From: Spongiibacter sp. IMCC21906
Lineage (GTDB): Bacteria; Pseudomonadota; Gammaproteobacteria; Pseudomonadales; Spongiibacteraceae
Assembly (NCBI RefSeq): GCF_001010805.1
Contig: NZ_CP011477.1
Coordinates: 2,185,001-2,249,000 of the forward strand
Length of the DNA stretch: 64,000 nt
Reading direction: 5' to 3'
In this document: in pieces, positions 1 to 9,271 of the stretch
Layout of the letters: the number at the start of each line of letters is the position of its first letter
How positions within the stretch are numbered: position 1 is the first letter of the stretch
Notes under the pieces: model-generated
Told to the model about the DNA's origin: nothing
Seen by the model: the letters and a program-made list of their open reading frames with translations, nothing else
The model's database searches: none
Made by a program: the position numbers and the translations under genes

Positions 1-1654
1 CCCGCCGCGCTTTGTGGCCGGTAATCGCAAAGCGGTGGGACTCATCGCGAATATGCTGAATAAGATGCAATGCAGGGCTGTTATCCGGCAGGCTGATCTC
101 TTTGCCATTATCACTGCGAATCAGTACTTCTAGCCCCGCGCGCCGATCGCTGCCCTTGGCGACGCCAACCATTAGTAAATTTTCAACCCCCAATTCTGCC
201 ATCACCTCTTTGGCTTGGCTTAACTGGCCTTTACCACCGTCGATAAACAGCAAGTCAGGCAACGCCACGTCGCCAGACTTAATGCGCTTGTAACGCCGAG
301 TCAGCGCCTGACGCATCGCGGCGTAGTCATCACCGGGTTCAATGCCATCGATATTCATTTTTCGGTAATCTGATTTTAGCGGCCCGTCTTTATCAAATAC
401 CACGCAAGACGCGACCGTGGCCTCTCCGCTGCTATGGCTGATATCAAAGCATTCCATCCGTTCTGGCACGGCATCTAGCTCCAGCACGCTTTGCAGTGCC
501 GCAAAACGTTTTGCCGTGCCGCTGGATGATGCCAAGCGATTACGTAGATTTTGCTCCGCCGCGGTCACCGCCAACGATTGCCATTTGGCCCGATTGCCCC
601 TGACTTTGTAACTAATCAGCACCTGCCGCCCCGCCTCTTCGCTCAGGCTATCGGCCAGTAGCTGGGCGTCTGTCGGGGGGATGTTGCAGATGATTTCTTT
701 CGGGATATCCATGGTCGATAGTTGAGTAAGATAGTGCTGGGCCAAAAATGCCTCGATATGCTCTGCCAAGCCTTCGCCCAAATGGCTTTTGGGAAAATAA
801 CTACGGCTGCCCAACACGCGGCCGCCTCTCACATACAGCAGCTGCAAACACACGGTGCCCGCCTCTTCTACTGCGGCGATAATATCTAAATCGCCCCGCT
901 CGCCTTCAATATACTGGCTAGCCTGTACTTGCTGTAAATAACCAATTCGGTCTCGTAGTTCGGCGGCTTTTTCAAATTCTAGCTGCTGGGCCTGATAATC
1001 CATTTCGTCACCCAGTTCGGTGAGTAGCACATCGCTTTTACCCGTCAGAAACAGCTCGGTTTGATGGACATCTTTGCTGTACTCGTTCTCGCTAATTTTT
1101 TCTACGCAGGGGCCAGAGCAGCGGCCAATTTGATATTGAAGACAGGGGCGGCTTCTCGCCCGGTAATAACTGTCTTCACACTGGCGAACCTTAAACACTT
1201 TTTGTAACCAGCTCAGGCTCTCTTTTACCGCTGCAGCACTGGGATAGGGGCCAAAGTATTGGCCTTTTTTGCGTTTGCTACCCCGATGCAGGCTCAAACG
1301 AGGATGACGATGATCGCTGAGAAAAATATACGGGTAAGACTTATCGTCCCTCAGCAGGATGTTATAGGGGGGCTTGTACTGCTTGATCAGGTTTTGTTCC
1401 AGCAGCAACGCTTCCCGCTCGGTGCCGGTAACCGTAACCTCTATTTGGTCAATTTTGCTGACCAACGCCATGGTTTTGGTGGTGAGCCCACTCGCGCGAA
1501 AATAACTGCCAAGTCGATTGCGGAGGTTTTTGGCTTTGCCCACGTACAGCACTTTGGCGGCAGCATCGAGCATAACGTACACCCCGGGTTTGCGGGTGAC
1601 GTTTTTTAAAAATCGAGAGGAATCAAATCCGCTGCCACTATCTTTATCGCTCAT
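1..1654 (-). CDS. uvrC: UvrABC excinuclease subunit C, 3' end beyond window
   Basis: UvrC makes the two incisions on either side of a lesion during nucleotide excision repair. About 551 codons of the usual ~610 are visible, and the C-terminal helix-hairpin-helix region lies outside the window. The GIY-YIG nuclease domain is near the N-terminus (PGVYVML, then YVGKAKNLRNR, residues about 23-48). A UVR domain for UvrB contact follows around residue 215 (LEFEKAAELRDRI), and the RNase H-like nuclease domain begins near DISHSSGEA at about residue 400. ATG at 1654 is the natural start because the GIY-YIG domain follows directly. The gene lies 12 bp after uvrY on the same strand, the same uvrY-uvrC pairing seen in E. 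coli and Pseudomonas. Confidence 0.96.
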   Translation of the reverse strand, partial: MSDKDSGSGFDSSRFLKNVTRKPGVYVMLDAAAKVLYVGKAKNLRNRLGSYFRASGLTTKTMALVSKIDQIEVTVTGTEREALLLEQNLIKQYKPPYNILLRDDKSYPYIFLSDHRHPRLSLHRGSKRKKGQYFGPYPSAAAVKESLSWLQKVFKVRQCEDSYYRARSRPCLQYQIGRCSGPCVEKISENEYSKDVHQTELFLTGKSDVLLTELGDEMDYQAQQLEFEKAAELRDRIGYLQQVQASQYIEGERGDLDIIAAVEEAGTVCLQLLYVRGGRVLGSRSYFPKSHLGEGLAEHIEAFLAQHYLTQLSTMDIPKEIICNIPPTDAQLLADSLSEEAGRQVLISYKVRGNRAKWQSLAVTAAEQNLRNRLASSSGTAKRFAALQSVLELDAVPERMECFDISHSSGEATVASCVVFDKDGPLKSDYRKMNIDGIEPGDDYAAMRQALTRRYKRIKSGDVALPDLLFIDGGKGQLSQAKEVMAELGVENLLMVGVAKGSDRRAGLEVLIRSDNGKEISLPDNSPALHLIQHIRDESHRFAITGHKARR

Positions 1655-1666
1655 AAACTCGATTAT

Positions 1667-2311
1667 CTAGCGACCCGGTGCATCAATCAAACCATGGCGA
1701 ATGGCCATATGGGTTAATTCGACATCGCCATTGATATTGAGTTTTTCAAACATGCGGTAACGATAGCTGTTGACCGTTTTGGAGGAGATGTGCAAATTAT
1801 CTGCGATTTCTGACACCTTGTGACAGTTGGCGATCATCAGGCAAATTTGCATTTCTCGATCCGATAAACAATCAAAAGGCGTTGCGCCATCGGCGTCAAA
1901 ACCCTTTAAGGCCATCGCTTGGGCAACAACCGGGCTGAGATAACGTCGGCCATTGGCAACTTGGCGAATCGCCGCCAGTATTTCGTCTTCAGATGCTTCT
2001 TTACTCACATAAGCCGAAGCGCCCGCTTTCATTAAACGGCTGGGCATGGGTTCTTGATCGTAGGCGCTTACCGCGACGATGCGAGAGTTTGGTGCAACCT
2101 GACAAAGTTTTCGTGTCGCTTCAAGACCGCCAATACCGGGCATACGCACGTCCATTAACACCACTGTTGGTTGGAGTTTACGGCATAGCTGGATGGCCTC
2201 TTCGCCATTGCAGGCTTGACCCAGTACGGAAATATCAGCTGCATCGTCTAGCATTCTCACAATGCCAGTGCGGACCATAGCGTGATCATCTGCAACAACA
2301 ACGGTGATCAT
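1667..2311 (-). CDS. uvrY: GacA/UvrY-type response regulator
   Basis: This is a 214-residue two-component regulator with an N-terminal receiver domain and a C-terminal LuxR-type HTH. Visible receiver landmarks are the acidic pair in VVVADDHAMVR, the phosphoacceptor region VVLMDVRMPGIGG and the conserved lysine in AYVSKEAS. The HTH reads LSDREMQICLMIANCHKVSEIA. Orthologues are phosphorylated by BarA/GacS and activate small RNAs that titrate CsrA/RsmA. The reading frame could open at a TTG at 2329, but ATG 2311 fits better: the receiver starts immediately after it and a GAGG ribosome-binding site lies upstream. It precedes uvrC, as in E. coli. Confidence 0.93.
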   Translation of the reverse strand: MITVVVADDHAMVRTGIVRMLDDAADISVLGQACNGEEAIQLCRKLQPTVVLMDVRMPGIGGLEATRKLCQVAPNSRIVAVSAYDQEPMPSRLMKAGASAYVSKEASEDEILAAIRQVANGRRYLSPVVAQAMALKGFDADGATPFDCLSDREMQICLMIANCHKVSEIADNLHISSKTVNSYRYRMFEKLNINGDVELTHMAIRHGLIDAPGR

Positions 2312-2394
2312 GTTAACGGGGGACCTCAATTATCCAGCGAGCCTTCGCTGAAGTGATGATGAAGCGACTGCAACAATAACATTCGCAGCAAGCC

Positions 2395-2991
2395 TCAGCC
2401 AATAGTCGTCAATATTTGCCGGAATGTAAGATTGATCCTGGGGCGATCCTGGCGTTTACGCTTGGGTAATGCGTGTTGCCAAAATCGCTGTGTGGGCGGC
2501 AACATCAACAATAAAGAGCCGCTCTCCAGCATTATTTTTTGGGGATCACGTTGCTCAGTATTTTTGCTGCGCAGCAGAAAATCCCTTGCGCCACCCAAAC
2601 TAATCGACGCAACAACAGGGGCCGAGCCTAACTCGGCTTCATCGTCGCTATGATAGCCCATACTATCGTCACCATTGCGATAGTAATTCAGCAAGGCACA
2701 ATTAAACTCAAAACCATAATCTCGCCCTAACTGATCGCGTAAGTTGTCTAGCGACTTAGGCCAAGGCGCTGCGGTGTGTAAATGCCCGGTGTATTGGTAA
2801 GCTACGCCGCTGTCTCCAACAAAAGCCACCAATCGTGGCGTTTTATGACGACGCCCAAACAACTGTAACTCAGGCTGTTGCCAATTCAGCTGGGACTGAA
2901 GTTGCTGAAAAAGGTGTTCATCATCAGAAACGTAATTGGGTCGGTAGATTAACTCGCCACCGTTTAGCTTAATGCGCTGCTCGGCAAACAT
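2395..2991 (-). CDS. alkB: AlkB-family 2-oxoglutarate/Fe(II) DNA repair dioxygenase
   Basis: This 198-residue protein belongs to the AlkB superfamily, which oxidatively removes alkyl groups from DNA bases. The iron ligands are visible as H and D in YHSDDEAELG and a distal His in FWQHALPK. The 2-oxoglutarate-binding arginines are in RPRINLTFR. SISLGGARDFLLR is the usual beta-strand between them. The compact size and YHSDDE motif resemble the ALKBH2/3-like bacterial group more than E. coli AlkB. ATG 2991 has a GAGG site 5 nt upstream. It sits between murB and uvrY-uvrC on the same strand, so DNA repair genes are adjacent, although no Ada-type operator is apparent. Confidence 0.9.
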   Translation of the reverse strand: MFAEQRIKLNGGELIYRPNYVSDDEHLFQQLQSQLNWQQPELQLFGRRHKTPRLVAFVGDSGVAYQYTGHLHTAAPWPKSLDNLRDQLGRDYGFEFNCALLNYYRNGDDSMGYHSDDEAELGSAPVVASISLGGARDFLLRSKNTEQRDPQKIMLESGSLLLMLPPTQRFWQHALPKRKRQDRPRINLTFRQILTTIG

Positions 2992-2999
2992 GTGAGCCT

Positions 3000-3989
3000 C
3001 TAATAAATTCGCGGTTCAATCTCTAGCGCGACGCCAAACCGTTGGCTAACAGCTTCTTGAATCGCCGCCGCAAGGGCAAGCACATTGCCGCCGCTGCAAT
3101 GTTCATAGTTAACCAGCACAATCGCCTGTCGAGGATGAACGCCCACGCCATCAACTCGTTGCCCCTTCCAGCCGCACTGATCTACCAGCCATGCCGCAGC
3201 CAGCTTTACTCGACCGTCAGGCATAGGCCATGAAACCAGTTGCGGATGCTCAGCCTGTAGCTCTGCCGCATTACTCGCCTCTATAATGGGGTTTTTAAAG
3301 AAGCTGCCCGCATTTGGCTCCAACCTAAAGTCTGGGAGCTTACTGGCGCGCAATCTTGCAACCGTTTCAGCCACCAGTTCAGGGGTGACATCCACCCCGC
3401 TTGGCAGTGCGTCGGCCAAGGCTTGGTAGCGAATATTCGGGCTTGGCGAATGGCTCAGTTTCAGCTCAACTTCGGTGACAATAAACTGATCCAATAGATG
3501 GGTTTTAAAGATGCTTGAACGATAGCTCAGTTCGCAGTCGCTGGCGCTTAAACGCCGCAGGCAATTTTCTCGCAGATCCCAGCCAGAAACCGCAACCAGC
3601 ACATCAGACAGCTCGACACCGTAGGCACCGATATTTTGGATTGGCGCCGCGCCAACAGAGCCGGGGATGGAGATTAAGTTTTCAAGGCCATACCAGCCTT
3701 GTTGCAAACAGCTCTTTACCAATGCGTCCCAATTTTCGCCAGCCGCTACCCGCAGCAACCGGGACTCACCCAGCGCTTCGCACTGCACGCCGCGCAATGC
3801 GATTTTAACCACCAATCCAGCAAAATCTTGTTGGAGAACAATATTGCTACCGCCGCCTAAAACCAAGCGCGGAAGACTGGCTAGTTTGGTGTCAGCGAGC
3901 AAGGTCGCTAAGGCATCCAGACTGGTAACTTCAGCAAAGTAGCTTGCCTTGGCGGCAATCCCCAGCGTGTTCAGATTGGTAAGAGCCAT
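3000..3989 (-). CDS. murB: UDP-N-acetylenolpyruvoylglucosamine reductase MurB
   Basis: MurB reduces UDP-GlcNAc-enolpyruvate to UDP-MurNAc with NADPH and bound FAD, an early cytoplasmic step of peptidoglycan synthesis. The 329-residue product shows the FAD-binding LVLGGGSNIVL, ISIPGSVGAAPIQNIGAYG and YRSSIFK. The catalytic serine segment is AGSFFKNPII, and the C-terminal glutamate is in LEIEPRIY. The spacing is that of type I MurB (E. coli form). The frame extends upstream to 4103, but those 38 codons overlap the phosphatase gene and have no family counterpart. ATG 3989 gives the standard N-terminus (NTLGI). Confidence 0.95.
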   Translation of the reverse strand: MALTNLNTLGIAAKASYFAEVTSLDALATLLADTKLASLPRLVLGGGSNIVLQQDFAGLVVKIALRGVQCEALGESRLLRVAAGENWDALVKSCLQQGWYGLENLISIPGSVGAAPIQNIGAYGVELSDVLVAVSGWDLRENCLRRLSASDCELSYRSSIFKTHLLDQFIVTEVELKLSHSPSPNIRYQALADALPSGVDVTPELVAETVARLRASKLPDFRLEPNAGSFFKNPIIEASNAAELQAEHPQLVSWPMPDGRVKLAAAWLVDQCGWKGQRVDGVGVHPRQAIVLVNYEHCSGGNVLALAAAIQEAVSQRFGVALEIEPRIY

Positions 3990-4011
3990 GTTGCGCTGCA
4001 CGATCACAAGC

Positions 4012-4503
4012 TTATCCCGCCGTCGTTGATTGCAATGCCGCCAACAGCCCTCTGGAACCGTCTTCAACCAGGTCCAGCACGTCCTCAAAGCCCTCTGGGC
4101 CACCGTAGTAAGGGTCTGGAACTTCCTCTACTGCCGCGTCGGCATAGTCTAAAAACAAGGCCAGTGACGCTTTGCCATCGCTGGGCTGCATAGCGAGTAA
4201 GTCGCTCAGATTACTATTATCCATGGCCAGGATCAGGTCGAATTCGTAAAAATCAGCAACCGACACCTGCCGGGCCCGCAAGCTTGATAAATTATAGCCC
4301 CGCTCTTTCGCTGATGTCGTCATTCTGCGATCGGGTGGATGACCGATATGCCAATCGCCGGTACCCGCCGAATCCACCGTGATACACGTCGTCAAGCTCG
4401 CTTGCTCAACTAAACCCTGAAAAACGCCGTGGGCAGTTGGCGATCGACAAATATTACCCAGACAAACAAATAAAACCTTTACCGGTTTTTGTTTAACACT
4501 CAA
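4012..4503 (-). CDS. Low-molecular-weight protein tyrosine phosphatase
   Basis: This is a cytoplasmic phosphatase of 163 residues. The P-loop CLGNICRSP lies at residues about 14-22, with the nucleophilic cysteine and the arginine five residues after it. The general-acid aspartate is in DPYYGG near residue 130. Pseudomonas has a ptpA-like gene at this same place between kdsB and murB. The start is a TTG that overlaps the kdsB stop codon; a strong AAGGAGG site 7 nt upstream supports it. The substrate is not evident from sequence. Placement among LPS and peptidoglycan genes suggests, but does not prove, an envelope-related target. Confidence 0.9.
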   Translation of the reverse strand: MSVKQKPVKVLFVCLGNICRSPTAHGVFQGLVEQASLTTCITVDSAGTGDWHIGHPPDRRMTTSAKERGYNLSSLRARQVSVADFYEFDLILAMDNSNLSDLLAMQPSDGKASLALFLDYADAAVEEVPDPYYGGPEGFEDVLDLVEDGSRGLLAALQSTTAG

Positions 4504-5267
4504 GCTGCGCCTCCTTGGATAGCATTGCGCACCCGGCTTAAATCCGCCTCGGTATCAACCCCGGCGGGCATGTCCACAGCAGCCACATCCACATGAATTC
4601 GCACACCGTTCTCCATGGCTCGAAGTTGCTCCAGTTTTTCCAATTGCTCCAACTGTCCCATCGACCAATTAACAAACTGGTGTAAAAATCCCACCCGATA
4701 CGCGTAAATGCCAATATGGCGCAAGAAAGGTGCCTGCTGAACCATCACTTGGGCGTTTTGAGTCCATTCGTCTCGGCACCAAGGCATCGGCGCCCGGCTA
4801 AAATACAAGGCATAGCCCTGACGGTCTCTGACCACTTTTACCGCATTGGGATTAAACACGGTTTCGGCGTCTTTAATCGGTTCGGCAAGGGTCGCAATGC
4901 CGGCATCAGGGTGGGCGGCCAAGTTGGCAGCCACCTGTTCAATTAACGCGGGCGGAATAAGCGGCTCATCGCCTTGCACATTGACCACAATCGCCTCATC
5001 GGTCAGTCCCAGCTTGGCGACCACTTCTTGCAGCCGGTCGGTGCCAGACTCATGGTCGGCCCGGGTCATACAAACATTGGCACCCATCTGCTGACAGGCC
5101 GCTTCGACGCCGGTGTGGTCAGTAGCAACCACCACGCCCGAGGCAGTGCTCTGGCCCGCTTGCTCCCACACCCGTTGTATCATCGGCTTGCCGACGATAT
5201 CTAACAATGGCTTACCCGGCAGTCGAGTTGAGGCAAAACGGGCTGGGATAATGACGGTGTAGCTCAT
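4500..5267 (-). CDS. kdsB: 3-deoxy-manno-octulosonate cytidylyltransferase
   Basis: KdsB activates Kdo as CMP-Kdo, the donor for the inner core of LPS. The 255-residue product matches the family length. It opens with the nucleotide-binding [15 protein letters not shown] and has ATDHTGV, the [12 protein letters not shown] motif and the [12 protein letters not shown] segment that are characteristic of KdsB. It lies 15 bp downstream of lpxK and overlaps the phosphatase start by 4 bp, so translation is probably coupled. It works with LpxK and MsbA, encoded in the same operon, in lipid A/Kdo assembly and export. Confidence 0.96.
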   Translation of the reverse strand: MSYTVIIPARFASTRLPGKPLLDIVGKPMIQRVWEQAGQSTASGVVVATDHTGVEAACQQMGANVCMTRADHESGTDRLQEVVAKLGLTDEAIVVNVQGDEPLIPPALIEQVAANLAAHPDAGIATLAEPIKDAETVFNPNAVKVVRDRQGYALYFSRAPMPWCRDEWTQNAQVMVQQAPFLRHIGIYAYRVGFLHQFVNWSMGQLEQLEKLEQLRAMENGVRIHVDVAAVDMPAGVDTEADLSRVRNAIQGGAA

Positions 5268-5282
5268 AGAAAATTCCAGTTT

Positions 5283-6263
5283 TTATAGCGAGGCTAATGT
5301 CGCAGAGAGTTGTTGATAAAACAGTGGTGGAAGAATGCCATCAACGGGAAGATACCACGCGTCTTGTAATGCCAGCCCCCGGCATTTAACGGCATCTTTT
5401 TCGGTCATGACAATGGGCAACGGCTCCTTAAAGGCAAAATCGCCCGTTTGAAAGCGATGATGATCGTCAAAGCTGTGTTCAACCGGCTCAAAACCCAAGG
5501 ATCTCAGGGTAGTAAAAAAACGCGCAGGATGACCTATTCCCGCAACAGCATGTACCCGGCGCCGATGTTGCGGCCAGTCTTTGTACTCAAGGCTGGGCTG
5601 TTGATTTAAGCTGATCAGTTGTGACGGCGCCAGCTGCATAACATGGCCGGAATTTTCCGTTGATTGGTCGCCATTCATAACGACGCTATCGACACCCTTC
5701 AGACGGGCTTTGCTTTCGCGTAACGGGCCGACAGGCAAGCAATGACCATTGCCTAAGCCTCTTACGGCATCCACAACGACTATTTCTATATCACGGGCCA
5801 TGCGGTAATGCTGGAGACCATCATCACTAATCAGCAAATTGCAATGCTTGTGGTCAACCAGATATTGCGCAGCAGCAGGACGATTTGGATCAACCACCAC
5901 CGGCAAGCCACTGCGCCGGGCCATTAACAGTGGTTCATCGCCGCTTTGCGCGGGGTCAGTTTGGGGGCCCACTTCAAAGGGATAATGCGGCGCTTTGCCG
6001 CCGTAACCTCTGCTGACAATACCGACCCGATAACCCTGCTCGCTATAAAATTTAGCCAGGGCTAATACCAATGGGGTTTTACCGCTGCCACCTACCGCGA
6101 GGTTGCCGACCACAATGACCGGAACGCCACAGTGTTTAGCCTTGCTCACCTTTCGGCGGGCCTTCGCCACTAAGCGAAACACGCCCTCCAGTGGCAACAG
6201 CAAATACAAACACCCTGGCGAGTTGCTATACCAGCGTTTTTCGATTGCCTGTGTTAGTCCCAC
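5283..6263 (-). CDS. lpxK: Tetraacyldisaccharide 4'-kinase LpxK
   Basis: LpxK phosphorylates the 4' position of the lipid A disaccharide at the inner membrane. The 326-residue protein starts with a hydrophobic membrane-associated helix (CLYLLLPLEGVF). It carries the P-loop GNLAVGGSGKTP near residue 58, then SRGYGG, GDEPLLMARR and the catalytic-region DDGLQHY. The start is a GTG, with a GAGG site overlapping the end of msbA. msbA ends 6 bp upstream, the same msbA-lpxK linkage found in E. coli. Confidence 0.96.
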   Translation of the reverse strand: MGLTQAIEKRWYSNSPGCLYLLLPLEGVFRLVAKARRKVSKAKHCGVPVIVVGNLAVGGSGKTPLVLALAKFYSEQGYRVGIVSRGYGGKAPHYPFEVGPQTDPAQSGDEPLLMARRSGLPVVVDPNRPAAAQYLVDHKHCNLLISDDGLQHYRMARDIEIVVVDAVRGLGNGHCLPVGPLRESKARLKGVDSVVMNGDQSTENSGHVMQLAPSQLISLNQQPSLEYKDWPQHRRRVHAVAGIGHPARFFTTLRSLGFEPVEHSFDDHHRFQTGDFAFKEPLPIVMTEKDAVKCRGLALQDAWYLPVDGILPPLFYQQLSATLASL

Positions 6264-6269
6264 CCGGCG

Positions 6270-8069
6270 TTATTCCTCAAAGTTTTTGTTGTACAGCTGG
6301 GCATAGTTTTGGTTCAACGCGAGCAATTCTGAATGGCTGCCCTGCTCTACAATCTCGCCGCCTTTCATTACCGCGATACAGTCGGCATTTTCAATTGTCG
6401 ACAGCCGGTGGGCAATAACAATGGTGGTGCGGCCCTTCATGATTTCTTCCATGGCCTGCTGAATATGGGTTTCTGCCCGGTTATCCAATGCGGAGGTGGC
6501 CTCGTCCAAAATCAAAATCGGCGCATTTTTCAAAAAAGCCCGCGCAATTGCCAAACGCTGACGCTGACCGCCAGACAACATCACCCCGTCTTCGCCAATC
6601 ATGGTATTTAAACCATCGGGTAGGTCATTAATAAAATCAATCGCGTGGGCGGCTGTAGCAGCGGCCACCACCGCGTCTTTGCTAGCTCCCGCCATGCCGC
6701 CGTAGGCAATATTATTAAACACCGTATCGTTAAACAGTGTGACTTGCTGGGTGACTAAGGCCATATTGTTTCGCAACCCTGCCAAGTCGTAATCCCGCAC
6801 ATCAACACCATCAAGCAACAAGTCGCCAGTGTCGTGTTGATAAAAGCGCGAAATCAAACTCACCAGTGTTGATTTACCTGAGCCAGACAGCCCCACCAAG
6901 GCCATTGAGGTACCCGCTGGAATGCGCAAATTGATATTTTTTAGCACCTCGGCGCCGTCATCGGTATAGGCAAAGCTTAGATTTTTAAACTCAATATCAC
7001 CTGCCACCGTATCGGGTTTATGACTGCCTTTGTCGTGCTCAACGTCACTATCTACAAATTCAAAAATATCTTGCGCGGCTGCCAAGCCTTTCTGAATCGT
7101 CGAACTCACATCCGCCAGCTGGCGGATGGGCTTGGGCAAAAACAAAGCCGCAGATAAATAAGCTACAAATTCGCCAGCCGACATTTCGCCACTCAGCCCC
7201 AAGGCAATCCATACCAAACCGCCGGTGGCCAAGATCACCGGAAATTGAATCACCGATGGACTGATAGCGCTGTAAAAAGCCATCTTGAGGTTTTGACTAC
7301 GATTGCGGTCACTGGCCTCATGAAATCGTTGGGTTTCGTATTCGGTGCCGTCGTACAGACGAATTTCCCGGTAAGCACTGATGGTTTCGTTGGTTACTTG
7401 GTTGACATCGCCCATCGCATTTTGAATTGAGCGGCTCAGCTTGCGAAAGCGCTTGCCCACCCAATAAACCGTGACGCCAATAAGGGGCAGCGCCAGAAAA
7501 AAGATCATGGTCAGCTTCCAATTGGTGTACAACAAAAAGCCAATTAAGCCGATGGCAAACGTACCTTCTCGCAACACCACTTTCATGGCATTAACGGCGG
7601 CGCCGGTGACCTGCTCCACATTAAAGGTAATTTTGGAAATCAGTGAGCCGGTGGTGTTGTGGTCGTAATACGCGCTGGGCATATACAAAAGGTGGTTATA
7701 CAGCTGGCAGCGCAGAGTATGAACCAAACGATGGGAGACGTTTGCCAGAAAATAATTACCGGCAAAAAAACCAAAGCCCCGAATTATACCCAGCACAATC
7801 ATCACTATCACAATTGCCGTGCGCGCATTACTCAGGTCAAAATTGTCACCGCCTACTGCCCACATGAGCTTGGCAATCATGCCGCCCTCGCCTTTAACGA
7901 GATTACCGCCAATAAAATCAACGATAAGCTGCATCAAATCCGCGAGGAGTACCTGGCTGGCGGAGTACAATGAAAAGCCCAATACACTGAATAAAAAGAA
8001 GTGCCAAGAGGGGATAATGTACTTTAAGAGGCGACCGTAAATTAATAAATCTGATTGATTTTTTTTCAT
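6270..8069 (-). CDS. msbA: Lipid A export ATP-binding/permease protein MsbA
   Basis: MsbA flips core-lipid A across the inner membrane as a homodimer. The 599-residue half-transporter has an N-terminal six-helix membrane domain (residues about 20-320) and a C-terminal ATPase. The Walker A is GLSGSGKST, the signature is MLSGGQRQR, the Walker B is ILILDEATSALD and the H-loop is IVIAHRLS. MsbA length, DNATTGSLISKITFNVEQV-like coupling helix sequence and its place before lpxK and kdsB identify it rather than a generic exporter. In Pseudomonas the corresponding cluster lacks msbA, so its inclusion here is more like the enterobacterial arrangement. Confidence 0.94.
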   Translation of the reverse strand: MKKNQSDLLIYGRLLKYIIPSWHFFLFSVLGFSLYSASQVLLADLMQLIVDFIGGNLVKGEGGMIAKLMWAVGGDNFDLSNARTAIVIVMIVLGIIRGFGFFAGNYFLANVSHRLVHTLRCQLYNHLLYMPSAYYDHNTTGSLISKITFNVEQVTGAAVNAMKVVLREGTFAIGLIGFLLYTNWKLTMIFFLALPLIGVTVYWVGKRFRKLSRSIQNAMGDVNQVTNETISAYREIRLYDGTEYETQRFHEASDRNRSQNLKMAFYSAISPSVIQFPVILATGGLVWIALGLSGEMSAGEFVAYLSAALFLPKPIRQLADVSSTIQKGLAAAQDIFEFVDSDVEHDKGSHKPDTVAGDIEFKNLSFAYTDDGAEVLKNINLRIPAGTSMALVGLSGSGKSTLVSLISRFYQHDTGDLLLDGVDVRDYDLAGLRNNMALVTQQVTLFNDTVFNNIAYGGMAGASKDAVVAAATAAHAIDFINDLPDGLNTMIGEDGVMLSGGQRQRLAIARAFLKNAPILILDEATSALDNRAETHIQQAMEEIMKGRTTIVIAHRLSTIENADCIAVMKGGEIVEQGSHSELLALNQNYAQLYNKNFEE

Positions 8070-8094
8070 AAGAAGTGCTCCCAGAAAAGGGAGG

Positions 8095-8526
8095 TTACTG
8101 CGCTCCTTCCGCCCCTTGGGGCTTCTGTGTGGTAAGACTTAGTCGAGCAAATCCCAGTCGTCCTGCCGCATCCATGGCGGTAACAACGGCTTGATGAGGA
8201 CTGGTGGCATCTGCGGTGATGATCACCGGTAAATCGTCACCGCCCTCAGCAAGCCGGGTCATGGCCGCCATCAAGGCATCAACACTGGTGCCGCTCACGG
8301 CTCTTTCATTAATTCGGTACTGCCCTTTGCCATCAACAACAATTTCTAGGGCTGCCCGCTCATCAGATGGCGGCTCCCCGGTAGCCGTTGGCAACTCAAT
8401 CTGTAAGCGGCTTTCTTTGGTAAAGCTGGTTGATACCATAAAAAATATCAGCAACAGAAAAACCACATCAATTAAAGGGGTCAGGTTGATACCACCCTCA
8501 TCAATGCGTTGTCGTCTAAACTTCAC
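8095..8526 (-). CDS. exbD: ExbD/TolR-family biopolymer transport protein
   Basis: This 143-residue inner-membrane protein has one N-terminal transmembrane helix (LIDVVFLLLIFFMVSTSF) that contains the conserved aspartate used in proton coupling, followed by a periplasmic domain. With ExbB it forms a proton-driven motor, which in the family energises TonB or TolA-type partners. The start is GTG and overlaps the exbB stop codon. No tonB gene is adjacent, so the partner is unknown. The same exbB-exbD pair precedes lpxK in Pseudomonas. Confidence 0.9.
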   Translation of the reverse strand: MKFRRQRIDEGGINLTPLIDVVFLLLIFFMVSTSFTKESRLQIELPTATGEPPSDERAALEIVVDGKGQYRINERAVSGTSVDALMAAMTRLAEGGDDLPVIITADATSPHQAVVTAMDAAGRLGFARLSLTTQKPQGAEGAQ

Positions 8527-9170
8527 GAGGCCTTGCTCACCGCAGCCGTGCCAGCCTCTTTAATGGGGGCATCGCCATACATAGCATTGAGCAATTTGAT
8601 AGATTCTTGCTCTAGCGTCACCACCAAGGCATCGATACGGCGCAGAAAATAGCGGTGCATAATCATTGCCGGAATCGCAACACAAAGACCTGAGGCCGTC
8701 GTGATTAGCGCTTCAGAAATCCCCCCCGCCAACACGGCGGTATTACCGGAGCCCTGGATCATAATATCGGTAAAGACCCGGATCATCCCCAGCACCGTGC
8801 CGAGCAAACCCAACAGCGGTGCCACGGCGGCAATGGTTCCCAATGCATTTAGATAGCGCTCCAGGCCATGAATAACATGTGAAGCCGCGTCTTCAATGCT
8901 CTCTTTCATCACCTCACGGCCATACTTGGCATTACTTAAGCCCGCAGCCAGAATTTGCCCCAGTGCCGAACCCCGGCGCAATTCTCGCATTTTTTCGGCA
9001 TCAAGCTTTTTGTTGGACAGCCACTTCCAAACCTGATTCAAGAGGTTTTTTGGCGCTACTTTCTCTGGATTCAATTCGAGAAACCGTTCAACGCAGATCG
9101 CAACCGCAATGATTGAGGAGAGAATGATTGGCAACATTAGCCATCCCCCCGCTTTCACCAACTCCAGCAC
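8523..9170 (-). CDS. exbB: MotA/TolQ/ExbB proton channel family protein
   Basis: This 215-residue inner-membrane protein has three predicted membrane segments. The first is MLPIILSSIIAVAICVE near residue 12. The second and third flank the family signature IAAVAPLLGLLGTVLGMI (residues about 111-128) and GLCVAIPAMIMHRYF. It assembles as the pentameric stator around ExbD. It is the first gene of the envelope operon that continues to murB, and the 101-bp gap upstream probably holds the promoter. Confidence 0.92.
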   Translation of the reverse strand: MLELVKAGGWLMLPIILSSIIAVAICVERFLELNPEKVAPKNLLNQVWKWLSNKKLDAEKMRELRRGSALGQILAAGLSNAKYGREVMKESIEDAASHVIHGLERYLNALGTIAAVAPLLGLLGTVLGMIRVFTDIMIQGSGNTAVLAGGISEALITTASGLCVAIPAMIMHRYFLRRIDALVVTLEQESIKLLNAMYGDAPIKEAGTAAVSKAS

Positions 9171-9271
9171 GGATATACCCCGGTGTTATTATCAAAGCGA
9201 GCATTATACGTAGTGACGCCCCCACTAAGAAGCGAAAAGCCCTCAAGGTTCTAAATTACACAAACAGCTAG

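Noticed and set aside
1259-1609. 116-residue plus-strand frame inside uvrC
   Set aside because: It is antisense to the conserved GIY-YIG coding region, which is strongly supported.
9171-9271. Possible small gene between exbB and comEC
   Set aside because: The 101-bp gap has no start codon with a ribosome-binding site. It is more likely the exbB promoter.
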